Positions 25,637 to 35,800 of a stretch of 40,309 nucleotides of DNA are shown here, piece by piece. The first letter of the stretch is position 1. Each line of letters opens with the position of its first letter. Source of the stretch: Bacteriovoracaceae bacterium (lineage in GTDB: Bacteria; Bdellovibrionota; Bacteriovoracia; Bacteriovoracales; Bacteriovoracaceae); assembly GCA_023137315.1 (NCBI GenBank), contig JAGLPP010000074.1, positions 1-40,309 of the forward strand, in the 5' to 3' direction. Under the pieces are notes generated by a model. The model was given only the letters and a program-made list of their open reading frames with translations. It ran no database searches and had not been told where the DNA came from. The translations under genes were made by a program, and so were the position numbers.

Positions 25637-26872
25637 TTAAAACATTATATATTGTTTCTTGATCGTTTTTTTGTTGAGAATCAGGTTGTCCATGTTCATT
25701 ACTTTTCCATCAAGTTTAACCACGGCCTCAACAGTAATTTTATAGCTGGTCATCGAACCAAGTTTTTTTCCAATCAGCTTTTTAATATCGAGTTTAACTC
25801 TTGTTCCATTCTCGACATCCTCAAGATTCATATCACCTTCCAGAAGTTCCTTGTTGAGCCATACCTTGTCACTGGATTCAATTTTAACTCTTATCTTCAA
25901 ATTCTCCTGATCAAGAATTTTTCCCATATTGAAGTGAAGCTTTTTTCTTCCAAACTTCTCTATTTCAATTTCACGGGATACCGGTGAAACAGTGCTTTCA
26001 AGATCGACAAAATCAAACCTGAATTTGGCACGCACATGGATATCATCGCCATTTTCATCTTTTTCAATTTTTCTCTTGGCAAGAATAATTACAGGTCTCT
26101 CGCTCGTATCTTTTGCCCTGATTTTCAGCTTCGCATCCTTGGTGAGATTTACAGCAATCTCAGCAAACACATCGGCAAGCTCATTGTTGAAAAGACATTC
26201 AACATCTGCAGTTATATTTCTTGTTACTTCATAAGGAACCTGAACATCTCTCATACATGCATAAGTTTCAGTTCTGTATTTTGTAACTTCACGACAAACA
26301 TATTCTGTATATGCAACCTGTCTGCACTCCTGATGAGCTGGAATCCAATTACACACACGTCTTGGATAATAATCACATTCCGTATCAGTGTAAGGTACTC
26401 GTTCACAAACCCTTCTTCCTGGACGATTAACACAAACCCGGCGTCTTGGCTCATTAGTACAAACCCTTCGCCCATTTATCATGCGGCACCTTTGACCGCC
26501 GCCAACCCAACGGCAACTCTGGCCACCGCCAACCATTCTACAACTTTCACGATAGCGGGTAACTGTACGACATCTTCTTTCGTTCTCTATATGACATTCC
26601 TCACGTCCGGGAACAGTATGACATTCCTGACGGTAGCGTGTTTCATCTCCACACACAGTGTCCTGATATGGAATCTGACGTGTACAGGTACCTTCCTGCT
26701 GTTCTGTCCTGTAGCGAGTTTCCTTGACAAAGTTTTCAAGTTCAAAGGTTTCACCATCCTGCCCTTCATATTTGATCATCCGGGATGATCTAACATCTGA
26801 GGCCTGAACACTGGCAAATGCGCAGGCAGCAATCAAAAGCACAAACAATCTTGTGATCAACATCTTATTCAT
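25637..26872 (-). CDS. Exported protein with a regular cysteine repeat, unknown function
   Basis: The 411-residue precursor has a signal peptide (1-24, ending VQA). Residues 63-206 hold sixteen cysteines; six in the middle (111, 120, 129, 138, 147, 156) are exactly 9 residues apart and the others 8-13 apart. Each unit carries Arg next to the Cys (RRVC, QRC, ESC) and often Gly-Gly or Tyr-Arg. Residues 225-411 are a Cys-free beta-rich domain. I know no family name. ATG 26872 was taken because GGAGG is 4 bases upstream; the longer frame to 26953 lacks a signal at its start. Export implies disulfide bonding or metal binding. A lipoprotein gene follows after 18 bases. Confidence 0.62.
   Translation of the reverse strand: MNKMLITRLFVLLIAACAFASVQASDVRSSRMIKYEGQDGETFELENFVKETRYRTEQQEGTCTRQIPYQDTVCGDETRYRQECHTVPGREECHIENERRCRTVTRYRESCRMVGGGQSCRWVGGGQRCRMINGRRVCTNEPRRRVCVNRPGRRVCERVPYTDTECDYYPRRVCNWIPAHQECRQVAYTEYVCREVTKYRTETYACMRDVQVPYEVTRNITADVECLFNNELADVFAEIAVNLTKDAKLKIRAKDTSERPVIILAKRKIEKDENGDDIHVRAKFRFDFVDLESTVSPVSREIEIEKFGRKKLHFNMGKILDQENLKIRVKIESSDKVWLNKELLEGDMNLEDVENGTRVKLDIKKLIGKKLGSMTSYKITVEAVVKLDGKVMNMDNLILNKKTIKKQYIMF
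26255..26686 (-). repeat. Cys repeats (coding) inside the exported protein gene
   Basis: Sixteen Cys codons with a near-constant spacing of 27 bases. Copies around residues 111-138 also share DNA sequence (GGTGGCGG-like runs for the VGGGQ units), which suggests growth by local duplication. Confidence 0.75.
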
Positions 26873-27056
26873 AAATCCTCCATCTCGTATGAATATTTTT
26901 CTCACTGACAGTTTAAGCAAACTCAATGCCATGACGACGTGCATGAGCGCCACGCATCTAGTGATTGAATTTTAAATGATGCTAAAAATTTTCTTTTAAA
27001 ATACAAATTAATAAATGATACTGGGGCCAAATTGGCCGGTGATAAAGTGCCTGAAT

Positions 27057-28469
27057 TTAAGGGATCATCAAGGCGTGAACCAAATTCGTCTGCACTTTTT
27101 CTTCAAAAGGATATCCGGCGGTAACAATCACATAATCACCGCTGCGCACAAAATTTTCCTCTTTCGCCCGCCGAACACATTCTTTGAGAATATCGCTGAA
27201 ACGATCATGAAAAACCACACCAACAGGATATACGCCAAAATACAGTGACAGTTTTTTCAACGTGTCGTCACTAGGGGAAAAAGCAATAATTGGCAGAGAA
27301 GGTCTTTGACAGGAAAGAAGCTCTGCCGATCTACCGGAAAGAGTGAGGGCAAATACGGCCTTCGCATTCAACGTATTCGCCATGGTTACAGCAGATGTGG
27401 CAACAGAAAACTCCACATTAAAATCATTGTAAATTGCAAGATCACCTGTAGGGGAATATGCCGTCTTTTCCGCTTCCGAAATAATATCCTCCATCAGTTT
27501 CACCACTTTTTGTGGATGTTTACCGATTGCCGTCTCACCGGAAAGCATCACCGCACCGGCACCATCAAAAACCGCACTGGCCACGTCGGTAACTTCCGCC
27601 CGTGTCGGCCTTTCCTCGACTATCATGGATTCAAGCATCTGGGTGGCCACAATAACCGGCCTGTGTGCCCTTCTTGCCTTTTTGATAATCTCTTTTTGAA
27701 TTGCCGGAACTTTTTGAAGTGGAATTTCAATGGCCAGATCACCCCTGGCAATCATCACTCCGTCGGCAATTTCAATAATGGCATCGATTTTCTCGATGGC
27801 CTCCGGTTTTTCAATTTTGGCAATAATAGGAACGATACGTCCGGATTTTTTCATAAAATCACGAAATTGTTCAATATCCTTCGGGTCCCGAACAAAAGAC
27901 AAGGCCATCATATCAACACCAAGCCTGAGTCCAAACTCCACATCTATTTTATCTTTTTCTGTAAGCGAGGGAAGTGACAGTTTTGTCATGGGAAGGTTCA
28001 CACCCTTTTTTGATGTCAACTCACCTCCATCAATCACTTCCGCTTTTACTTCCCCGTTTGAGCTGTCTTTTACCTCCACTTCCAAAAGTCCGTCTGCAAG
28101 AAAAATTCTATCCCCTTTTTTCACCTCATTCGAAAATCCAGGACAACTCACAAAAACACGATTTCCCGAACCATCCGCATTTTCATCACAGGTCATGATA
28201 AGTTCATCACCTTCATCGAGTATCAGAGGTGAAGTTTTTATCTCACCTATTCTGATCTTCGGACCGGAAATATCCTGCATGATACCGATATACTTCCCCG
28301 TTTGAGATGCAACATCCCTGACTTTCTTATACATTTTTTCATGATCATCATGAGAACCATGACTGAAATTCAAGCGAATGACATCCACCCCTTCCCCTAT
28401 AATGGAACGCAACACAGAGGTGCTGCAGGATGCAGGCCCGACAGTGGCAATAATTTTTGTTAGTCCCAT
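27057..28469 (-). CDS. pyk: Pyruvate kinase
   Basis: The 470-residue protein converts phosphoenolpyruvate and ADP to pyruvate and ATP. It shows the family signatures in order: TKIIATVGPAS, RLNFSHGS, ALSFVRDP, IIAKIEKPEAIEKID (active-site lysine), MIARGDLAIEI, ATQMLESM and GAVMLSGETAIG. Length is standard for type I/II bacterial enzymes without the extra C-terminal PEP-utilising domain. The ATG 28469 has GGAG 5 bases upstream. The 145 bases in front are shared with the divergent receiver gene. Confidence 0.97.
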   Translation of the reverse strand: MGLTKIIATVGPASCSTSVLRSIIGEGVDVIRLNFSHGSHDDHEKMYKKVRDVASQTGKYIGIMQDISGPKIRIGEIKTSPLILDEGDELIMTCDENADGSGNRVFVSCPGFSNEVKKGDRIFLADGLLEVEVKDSSNGEVKAEVIDGGELTSKKGVNLPMTKLSLPSLTEKDKIDVEFGLRLGVDMMALSFVRDPKDIEQFRDFMKKSGRIVPIIAKIEKPEAIEKIDAIIEIADGVMIARGDLAIEIPLQKVPAIQKEIIKKARRAHRPVIVATQMLESMIVEERPTRAEVTDVASAVFDGAGAVMLSGETAIGKHPQKVVKLMEDIISEAEKTAYSPTGDLAIYNDFNVEFSVATSAVTMANTLNAKAVFALTLSGRSAELLSCQRPSLPIIAFSPSDDTLKKLSLYFGVYPVGVVFHDRFSDILKECVRRAKEENFVRSGDYVIVTAGYPFEEKVQTNLVHALMIP

Positions 28470-28614
28470 TAACGCTCCAATGTTTCAAATACAAATCAAT
28501 TTATTTTCCGGCAGAAACCATGAACATGCAATAAAATTGATACGGTTTATCCGGGCCAATAATACCCCCCTTTATTTGATTATAAAAAATTGATAACATA
28601 GCATAGGGTATCAA
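28470..28614. other. Divergent intergenic region between pyk and receiver gene
   Basis: AT-rich spacer that must hold promoters for both directions. Minus-strand TATAAT and TATTAT-like boxes occur but none has a convincing -35 partner, so I do not assign a promoter. Confidence 0.4.
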
Positions 28615-29064
28615 ATGGATAGAAATTTACTAAAAAAATTAAAAGAGGAAAAAGAAAAACTTCTGGATTCAATCACCAGATCCGAGATGAAACATCTCGA
28701 CAATAAAAGCATCATGGTTATTGATGACTCCGAGGAAACAATTTTCATGATGTCCACTTTCCTGAAGAAGACCGGCCAATATAATGTCAAAACATTCGTA
28801 AACGAATTTGAGGCGCTTGAAGAAATCGCCAAACAGGCTCCTGATCTTATTGTTCTTGATGTTATGCTAAAGAACACTGACGGAATCAAGTTTGCCAAGG
28901 CAGTCGGAGGCCTGGATGTTTTTCGCGGCCCCATTGTTTTTATTTCTTCCAACGCCAATTTTCATAATGATATTATACAGACTTTCGGTGCCAACACACA
29001 CTTTATGGCAAAGCCACTGGACACAACAAAATTCACGAATCTAATAGTGGAACTTCTTAAATAA
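28615..29064 (+). CDS. Response regulator receiver with N-terminal helix
   Basis: The 149-residue protein starts with a Lys/Glu-rich helix of about 28 residues, followed by a receiver domain with Asp37/Asp38 (VIDDSEE), phosphoacceptor Asp82 (VLDVMLKN), a serine in FISSN and the KPLD lysine. No output domain follows. ATG 28615 follows AGGG by 6 bases. It ends one base before the end of a convergent receiver/PilZ-like gene, placing it in a cluster of phosphorelay genes. Confidence 0.85.
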   Translation: MDRNLLKKLKEEKEKLLDSITRSEMKHLDNKSIMVIDDSEETIFMMSTFLKKTGQYNVKTFVNEFEALEEIAKQAPDLIVLDVMLKNTDGIKFAKAVGGLDVFRGPIVFISSNANFHNDIIQTFGANTHFMAKPLDTTKFTNLIVELLK

Positions 29065-29065
29065 T

Positions 29066-29758
29066 TTATTTCTGAAGCAACAACCAATGTCTTATGGCCA
29101 CATGCTCTTCCACTGACATCTCATTAAATTTTGCAGTGATTTCATATGCCCAATCCCTGTCCTGAATAAGTTGGACGCCTTTAACCTTTAACTTGATCCC
29201 ATTCAAACCAACTTCCTTCAACGTTGGAAACAAGACATCAAAAAGATAGTCCTTGGGAATGATTGCGTTGGAGAAAAAAATAACCTGCTCCTCCGTAATT
29301 TCCTTGAGCTTTATATTAAAATTAAAACTAATTGGTGAAAAATCCGCGGACGGGTTTACAGACAAGACAGGAAGGGAAAGCATACTGCCGGATTTCATAA
29401 CCACATTAATCTTGTCTGAAAGAATATCCATATCAATCGGTTTGGTCACATAGTCATCGGCACCAATCTCCAATGCCTTCAATATCACCTTTTTTTCCTT
29501 CAGTGTTGAAACAACAATAATCCTGACATTATCATGGAAATTGGTGTCACGAATTTCATTGATAAAAAATAATCCATTTCTACCGGGAAAAAGAAGATCC
29601 AGCAAAATAAGACGGAAATCATGCTCCCTCATCAATTCAAGAGCATCCTCTATGGAATAAGCCGACTTACACAGAATATTCCTGCGATTGAAAAATTCAG
29701 TAAGCAAAAATTGTGTTTCTTCACTATCCTCAACGATAAGTATTTCAAACTTTTCCAT
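29066..29758 (-). CDS. Response regulator with PilZ-like C-terminal domain
   Basis: The 230-residue protein has a receiver domain (Asp11, phosphoacceptor Asp54 in LLDLLFP, Thr/Ser in VVST, Lys106 in VTKPID) followed by a domain of about 110 residues whose strand pattern and spacing (SFNFNIKLKEI..., VGLNGIKLKVKGVQL, closing helix HWLLLQK) resemble PilZ without a clear RxxxR c-di-GMP motif. Its first 14 bases lie within the upstream receiver/PilZ-like gene, so the two are translated together. It probably works downstream of the HPt protein. Confidence 0.75.
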   Translation of the reverse strand: MEKFEILIVEDSEETQFLLTEFFNRRNILCKSAYSIEDALELMREHDFRLILLDLLFPGRNGLFFINEIRDTNFHDNVRIIVVSTLKEKKVILKALEIGADDYVTKPIDMDILSDKINVVMKSGSMLSLPVLSVNPSADFSPISFNFNIKLKEITEEQVIFFSNAIIPKDYLFDVLFPTLKEVGLNGIKLKVKGVQLIQDRDWAYEITAKFNEMSVEEHVAIRHWLLLQK

Positions 29759-30464
29759 CTTTCCCCGTCTTCCTCTGGCAGTTTTTATACATCCACTTTC
29801 TCAAATGTTGCAAACAACTTTCAGATACCCCTGGCAATATACATTTTGTCTTGTACCTGTATCTTGAATGCGACAATCCTTGTGAACGTACAGGCTTCAA
29901 CACCCCGGTTCCATAATGGATATCTTCAAGAATGGCAGAGGAATTCACGCTCAACGTAATATTATCATTAAAGGAATAATCGCTGGCAAAAACCAAATTT
30001 GTCTCACCAAGTCCCATCACGGCCCCTGTCCCTGAGACGACTCCTTTTGACTTTTTATCATTACGATTAAATTTATAACAAAGTTCATTTTTTTCAAGAT
30101 CATAAAAAATGATCTTTAATTTATTCAAGAGAACTTTCCAATCCACCGGTTTTAGAACATACCCGGAAACACCTCTATCCATGGCCGTATGGATCACCTC
30201 TTTATCATTTATCCCGGAAAAGACCAGTACTGGAATATTTGCAAGATGTTTGATCTTTCTTATACTTGCCAGAAGTTTGAGTCCGTTGATCTTCGGCATG
30301 AGCATATCAAGCAAAATAACATGTGGTGGATGTTTTATAAGATGATCGCATGCCTGTGTTTCATCCGAAATACAAAAAACCTCGTATCTTTCGCTGCGAA
30401 GAATACGCTCGATCAACATTACCTGCTCTTCACTATCATCAATAACTGTTATATATCTTTTCAT
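29745..30464 (-). CDS. Response regulator with PilZ-like C-terminal domain
   Basis: The 239-residue protein has a receiver domain with Asp9/Asp10 (VIDDSEE), phosphoacceptor Asp53 (LLDMLMP), Ser in VFSG and the LKPVD lysine, then a domain (about 125-225) with the PilZ-like motif pattern GAVMGLGETNLVFASDYSF. The RxxxR motif is not evident, so c-di-GMP binding is doubtful. It starts 3 bases after the HPt stop. A very basic tail (about 205-239, many Lys, Arg and Cys) follows. Confidence 0.75.
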   Translation of the reverse strand: MKRYITVIDDSEEQVMLIERILRSERYEVFCISDETQACDHLIKHPPHVILLDMLMPKINGLKLLASIRKIKHLANIPVLVFSGINDKEVIHTAMDRGVSGYVLKPVDWKVLLNKLKIIFYDLEKNELCYKFNRNDKKSKGVVSGTGAVMGLGETNLVFASDYSFNDNITLSVNSSAILEDIHYGTGVLKPVRSQGLSHSRYRYKTKCILPGVSESCLQHLRKWMYKNCQRKTGKDGKV

Positions 30465-30467
30465 TTT

Positions 30468-30818
30468 TTAGTCTTTTAGAAATTTTTCAATTTCACTTAT
30501 TAGATTTTCAATGTTGGCCTTGAAATCACCATAATGTATTTTAATATCATCCATATTATTTGTTTCTATGGTTTTTTCAAAATCCTCCGCCATTTCAATG
30601 AGTTTCGTTACATGAAAATTCGCAACTGTTCCCTTCAGTGTATGAACAACACGGTACATCTCTTCAAAATCACATCCACCATTTATATTATTTTCAATAC
30701 ACCCAATCCTTTCAGGATAATTTTTCCTGAAAATCTTAAAATATTTTGAAAACAATTCCATGTCTCCACCGAAGGACTCCACTATTTTTTCAACATCAAT
30801 TGATATAACGTCATTCAC
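30468..30818 (-). CDS. Histidine phosphotransfer (HPt) domain protein
   Basis: The 116-residue helical protein carries the phosphorylatable His59 in RVVHTLKGTVANF, the classic HPt motif. It should pass phosphate between a hybrid kinase and receivers such as those in the same operon. The start is GTG 30818, with GAGGAG 5 bases upstream. Two 8-base direct repeats 10 bases apart lie 29 bases upstream (30847-30864). No histidine kinase is in the window, so the donor lies elsewhere. Confidence 0.85.
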   Translation of the reverse strand: MNDVISIDVEKIVESFGGDMELFSKYFKIFRKNYPERIGCIENNINGGCDFEEMYRVVHTLKGTVANFHVTKLIEMAEDFEKTIETNNMDDIKIHYGDFKANIENLISEIEKFLKD

Positions 30819-30846
30819 AATTACTCCTCAATAAAAACATCCTACC

Positions 30847-30864
30847 ATAGATACAAATAGATAC
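30847..30864. repeat. Direct repeat ATAGATAC x2 in front of the HPt operon
   Basis: Two identical 8-base copies (30847-30854 and 30857-30864) are spaced 10 bases, one helical turn, in the only gap before the HPt gene, so they are a possible binding site for an activator. Chance is not excluded. Confidence 0.3.
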
Positions 30865-30905
30865 CACATAACTTTTGCTTGAGCTTTTTCATCAGAAATC
30901 AAAAC

Positions 30906-32684
30906 TCACTGCAAGGCTAAAGCAGGATCACCAAAAAAATTGGCCGTCCAAACAACCCATCTTGCTTCCTGATAATCAATATATCTCAAGATATCCTCCT
31001 TGGACTTTTGGTGGGCCACGCCAAACTCAAGATAATTATCATTCATCAACCTGTTGGTAAAATAACGATGCAGAATTTGTGAAGTGCCAGGGTATTGCAC
31101 CTGTCCATACTCAGGATCTTCAGGCCCCAGTCCGTACGCAGAATTCGCCACTGCCGCAAACGGGCCACCTTTTCCATAAACCATTTTCTCCACTATGGAA
31201 TCATTTTTTGTAAAAGCTGCTGCGAGGCAACCCTGTGAATAATAAAAATACGGCAATGTATTTTCAAAACCAGAATACAAAAAAGAGTTCACCCTCATAT
31301 TCATACTGGATGATGAGTGTCCAAGATGATTCACCACAAGTGGATTTTGTTTTTTTATAAGTGTTTTGGCCTCAGTTCCACTCCAACGCTTGACCTTGTC
31401 GTAAAGCGTATATTTTCTCCAGCTTTCATCAAATCCCCTGGTTACAAATCCATGATCATCAACTTCACCAAATAACTGATTAAGATAATCTCCTCCCCAA
31501 AGATCAAGCTCTCTGAAAAGCATTTCTCCAAGATTAATAACGGACTTTTCCCTTGATGGCGTTCTATATGTTTTAAGTGTTTTTGCCACAACGGATTTTA
31601 ATTCAGTGGTTTTATCCACAGGCCAGCGCCCAACGGTGACTTCACAAAGAAAATCTACATCCCCACCATCTTCACCGTCATTGGATTCGCCCCATTTGTT
31701 ATCATTATCTCCGTTAAAAGTACCGTCAAGACAACCATAATAAAAATCCGCCACAATGTGTTCCTTGATATCTCTCCAGGAACCATTGTATCCACGAATC
31801 TCGGAATAAAGTTTTCTTACCGGTATGGTCGGAGAGCTGCCATCTGAATCACCAGCTATAAGGACATATCTGATACCACTTTGCTCATATTCCCTACGAA
31901 TGAAGTTTCGCAGTTTCTGCGCATTATCCACCCCGCTCCCTGAACCTGTCGCATCAGTGACATTAACAATTTTTACCTTAAGTCCCTTTTCATTTTCAAG
32001 ATAGTCCTTGAAAACATGGAGACTGTTCTCCCCTTTATACGAAATCAATTCTAAAGATGTGATAATCAAATAATCATAACCTGCCATGTTCTTTTCGTTG
32101 GAATAATCATAAGTCGAAAAAATTTCAGGATTGGGATTATCAACAAATTCCAATATTTCATCAAAAAATCTTGCCTTGTGTGTAGTTCCTTTGTCCTCGC
32201 TGTAATTAATAGTGATCTTAATCTCACGAGTCGAAAAGACCTCCTTTTGTGGAGTCACATAAACAGGGAAAATATTGGCCGTAAGAATTCTATGCCCGTG
32301 AAATTTTTGCATTTTTTTTGAGCCAATCACATCCGGCCATGTCTTCTCAAGAATAATATCTTCAAAACGACCTTCCTTAACATCCGTAAATGGATATTTC
32401 GGGGCAAGTTTCAATTTTGCAGCATCTGAAACAATAAATGGATGCGCCCTTTGAACCTTCACCGTCTCAATCCGTGCGTTTGCAGGCAAAAGCATCTTAA
32501 TTGAATCCATGGGAAGCATGGGCATGCCAGGTCTTTGGGACAAGGCAAGTCCTGGTATTTTTATCAACTGATCATCACCGGACTGAACAACAACAGGCCT
32601 TTCAAAACGATAGCGAAAAACCATTTCTGCAGAGAATGTAATTTGGGAAAACAACAAAATCGAAAGCAAACAAATAAGTTTCAT
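30906..32684 (-). CDS. Gingipain-family (C25) cysteine peptidase
   Basis: The 592-residue precursor has a signal peptide (1-19, ending FSA). The N-terminal half (about 20-190) is the propeptide-like beta domain seen in C25 proteins. The catalytic domain shows the DYLIIT start, RYVLIAGDSD, the FYYGCLDG/DNDNKWGE segment, catalytic His456 in NHLGHSS and Cys486 in YYSQGCLAAAF, and it closes with GDPAL. Downstream Ig-like and sorting domains found in Porphyromonas gingipains are absent. The ATG 32684 has AAGGATGG about 5-7 bases upstream; an in-frame ATG at 32753 would precede the signal peptide. It is probably a surface or secreted peptidase supplying peptides to PepT. Confidence 0.85.
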   Translation of the reverse strand: MKLICLLSILLFSQITFSAEMVFRYRFERPVVVQSGDDQLIKIPGLALSQRPGMPMLPMDSIKMLLPANARIETVKVQRAHPFIVSDAAKLKLAPKYPFTDVKEGRFEDIILEKTWPDVIGSKKMQKFHGHRILTANIFPVYVTPQKEVFSTREIKITINYSEDKGTTHKARFFDEILEFVDNPNPEIFSTYDYSNEKNMAGYDYLIITSLELISYKGENSLHVFKDYLENEKGLKVKIVNVTDATGSGSGVDNAQKLRNFIRREYEQSGIRYVLIAGDSDGSSPTIPVRKLYSEIRGYNGSWRDIKEHIVADFYYGCLDGTFNGDNDNKWGESNDGEDGGDVDFLCEVTVGRWPVDKTTELKSVVAKTLKTYRTPSREKSVINLGEMLFRELDLWGGDYLNQLFGEVDDHGFVTRGFDESWRKYTLYDKVKRWSGTEAKTLIKKQNPLVVNHLGHSSSSMNMRVNSFLYSGFENTLPYFYYSQGCLAAAFTKNDSIVEKMVYGKGGPFAAVANSAYGLGPEDPEYGQVQYPGTSQILHRYFTNRLMNDNYLEFGVAHQKSKEDILRYIDYQEARWVVWTANFFGDPALALQ

Positions 32685-32802
32685 AAAACCATCCTTGGTT
32701 AATAACGTAATCATAGTTGAAACTACTAATAGGATACACAAAACCGTGCACAATTTTGAACATTTTTATCTTACAAAATTAAACAGTAAAAAACAGACGT
32801 AT

Positions 32803-35800
32803 CTACTCACTTATTTTTGATATGGTTGAAAAGCTGGGCACATGTCTTTTAGGCACCTGTAGATCATCCAAATCAGTCAGGTAAAACTTCTTACATGATG
32901 TAATGTCGGTTTCAGCACTGACTTTCGCAGTTTCGTTAATACCAACAATTTTCTCATATCCTGGAAAATCACATGCAATTTGACGTCTGATTTCCTCTAA
33001 TGATAATTCCTGCCCCTTAAGATGCTTATATATTCCACCTAAAATCTGATATCCAAAAAGATCAGGACCTTTGAACACCTGGGAAAAATCCTTGATTTTA
33101 TTCTCCTGGGTTGTAACCGATCCGCATGATTCTGCGTAGCTGGTACCTGGAATGGCAACATTAACAAAATCCATGGACATATTCTTATACATGTCAATCA
33201 TGACAGCGAATTTCATTCCAGTAAGAATATTTCCCCATTCCTCGTCATAAAACGGATCTTCCCCGAATATCAAGACACCTTTGATCTTTCCAGTCTTTAA
33301 CATCTCCTTGAGCTGAGCAGCAGTTTTGGCACCTTTAAGATCTCCATACTTCTTTGCTGATTCACCAAAAAATGCGGCCTCTGGATAAACACCAAGATTG
33401 AAGTACCCCTGCATATTTGAGTGTGGATAGGAAAGAAGAAGTCCATTTCCAGGAAGTGATGATCTGCCGATTGCAAACAGAACATTATATATGCTTGGAA
33501 GATCACCATATGCCTTATCCAACCTGCAAAGAGGACTGTAAACAAATACAACTTTTTTATCAGGATCGGAAAACGTATCAACAAGGGAATCAATCTCACT
33601 TGAACTTACCCCTATTGTTTCGTGAATATTCGTTTCCATATCCAGAATCAATGACAGAAACTCATTTCCATTTTCCATTTTTTGCACATTTTCTTCAATT
33701 TGTGCCGGATTTTTTTGGTAAATTCTTCTCAATACCTCATATAAAAGCATTGATGTTGTTCCCCTTCTGTTATTTATCCACTGTGTGGCAAACGTGGCCG
33801 TTTTGTTGGAAACGGAACTTATTGCGACTATCTTTTTGCCGGAGTTATATGCGCTGGCCAGAGAAAAACCTGTAACAGGGTTGTCTTTGTAAATATCGAC
33901 ATTAATCAAAACAATCGTATCGGCATTGTTAAAATCCTCATTATCAGCACTAGGCCCGAGTATTTTCATAAAATCCGGTGACCATTTTGGGTCTCTTGCC
34001 TCAAGATCATAGAGACAAGCAATATTATTTGTCGAAAAAACATCTCTAGCCAGTTTCTGTGCCACAAATAATTCTTCATTTGTTGACTTGGGAGAAATTA
34101 AGACAGCAACGCTTTCCGGGCCGTATGTCCTGGCAATTTCGGAAATCCCATTTGCGGCTTCCTCCATTGCACGATGTACGGAAACCTCTTTAACCTTTGA
34201 ATCATTACGTAAATACGCCTTTTCAAGCCGGTTATCACGGAGATAGTGCCTTTGATTAAATCTTCCATTAACACACAATCTCGATGTCAGATTCCCTTCA
34301 AGCTTCTTGCCGGAAACATACCAATAATCTTCATCTTTTTTATTGTAAACAAGTTCACAACCAACACTACAATTGTTGCAAACTGACTGTTTTTCCACTG
34401 TACCCTTGAACCATGGCAGTTCTTCCGAAACGTTGTATGTAATGGCCCCGGTTGGACAAACATCAATGCAGTTTCCACATCCTATACAATTTGTATCCTC
34501 AAGCTTTCGCCCCATGACCGGCCTTACAATCATTTCATTTCCTCTTCCAACAAGTCCCAAAGCCGCCACTCCGAGAATGCTTTCACAGGTTCGAACACAT
34601 CTTCCGCACAAAATACATTTATTCGGATCAAGTCTGATAAATTGATGACTCTTGTCCTCTTCGTATTTATTTACCTTGCCACCACTGTACCTTGTCTGTT
34701 GTGCACCATATTCAGTGGCATATTTTTTCAACTCGCACGTATATACATCTGTACATCCACAAGTAAGACATCTTTCAACCTCGTCCTTTAAATCATCCTC
34801 ACTTATCCCTGCATCAACTTCATCAAAATTCTGAATCCTCTCATATGGATCCTTTTGTATCATTTTGGCACGCTTGGTTTTTTCAAAGGAATCAAAATAT
34901 GACTGTGGTATTTCCGACAGATTTTCCTTACGACTTATAAATTCATAAAACGGATTTTTCAGTTCTCCGGTCTTTAAATATTCATCAATAACCGCCGCAA
35001 CCTTTCTTCCTGCACCAATGGCATCAACAGCGGCCATCGGTCCTGTTACCGCATCTCCGGCCGCAAAAACCCCCTTTAAATTGGTGGCATATGTTTTTTC
35101 GTCGGCATTGATACTTCTCCATGCAGTTTGTTCCATGGTTCCCAGCGAATCATCCTTAAGAAAATCATTCTCCACATTCTGACCAATGGCAGAGATGATA
35201 TAATTGCATAATATTTCGTATTCACTTCCCTCTATTGGCACAGGTCTTCTTCTACCGGAGGAATCAGGTTCACCCAACATCATCTTCCGACATTTTAGTG
35301 CTTGAAGAACTCCGTCTTTTTCCACCGCTTCAAGTGGGGCAACAAGATAATCAATGATTACCCCCTCTTCAAGCGCATCATTTATTTCAACCTCATCAGC
35401 AGGCATCTCCTGCTTTGTTCTTCGATATAATACCCTGACTTCCGAAGCACCTGTTCTCAGTGCAGTTCTTGCAGCATCAATTGCAGTATTGCCTCCACCA
35501 ACAATCAAAACTGTTCCTTTTGTCTCGGAAATTTTTCCCTTTGTTGTCCGTTCAAGAAAATCTATACCACTTTCAATCTGCTGATTTTCTTCATTCATTA
35601 TTCCCATTTTTTTGGCACCCTGTGCCCCCACAGCAATAAACACTGCCTCAAAACCGGAATCCTTGAGTTTCTTGAGAGTGAAGTCCCTACCCCAGTCTTT
35701 AGCGGTTTCCACTTCAATTCCCAAGTCCAGAATCCTTCCAATCTCCTTGTCCAGGACTTTTTGTGGCAGACGATAATCCGGTATCCCGTATCTAAGCATT

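Noticed and set aside
26036-26788. 250-residue plus-strand ORF opposite the Cys-repeat gene
   Set aside because: Shadow frame: its Thr/Ser/Asn runs are the complement of the cysteine/arginine repeat codons, and it has no start signal.
27025-27037. GGCCAAATTGGCC palindrome as a pyk terminator
   Set aside because: Stem is short, loop is almost absent and no T-run follows on the minus strand; a chance palindrome is as likely.
32685-32802. Promoter or terminator between the redox operon and the C25 peptidase
   Set aside because: TTGTGC/TATTAG boxes are weak matches and the only stem (TAGTT/AACTA) is 5 bases with a 2-base loop.
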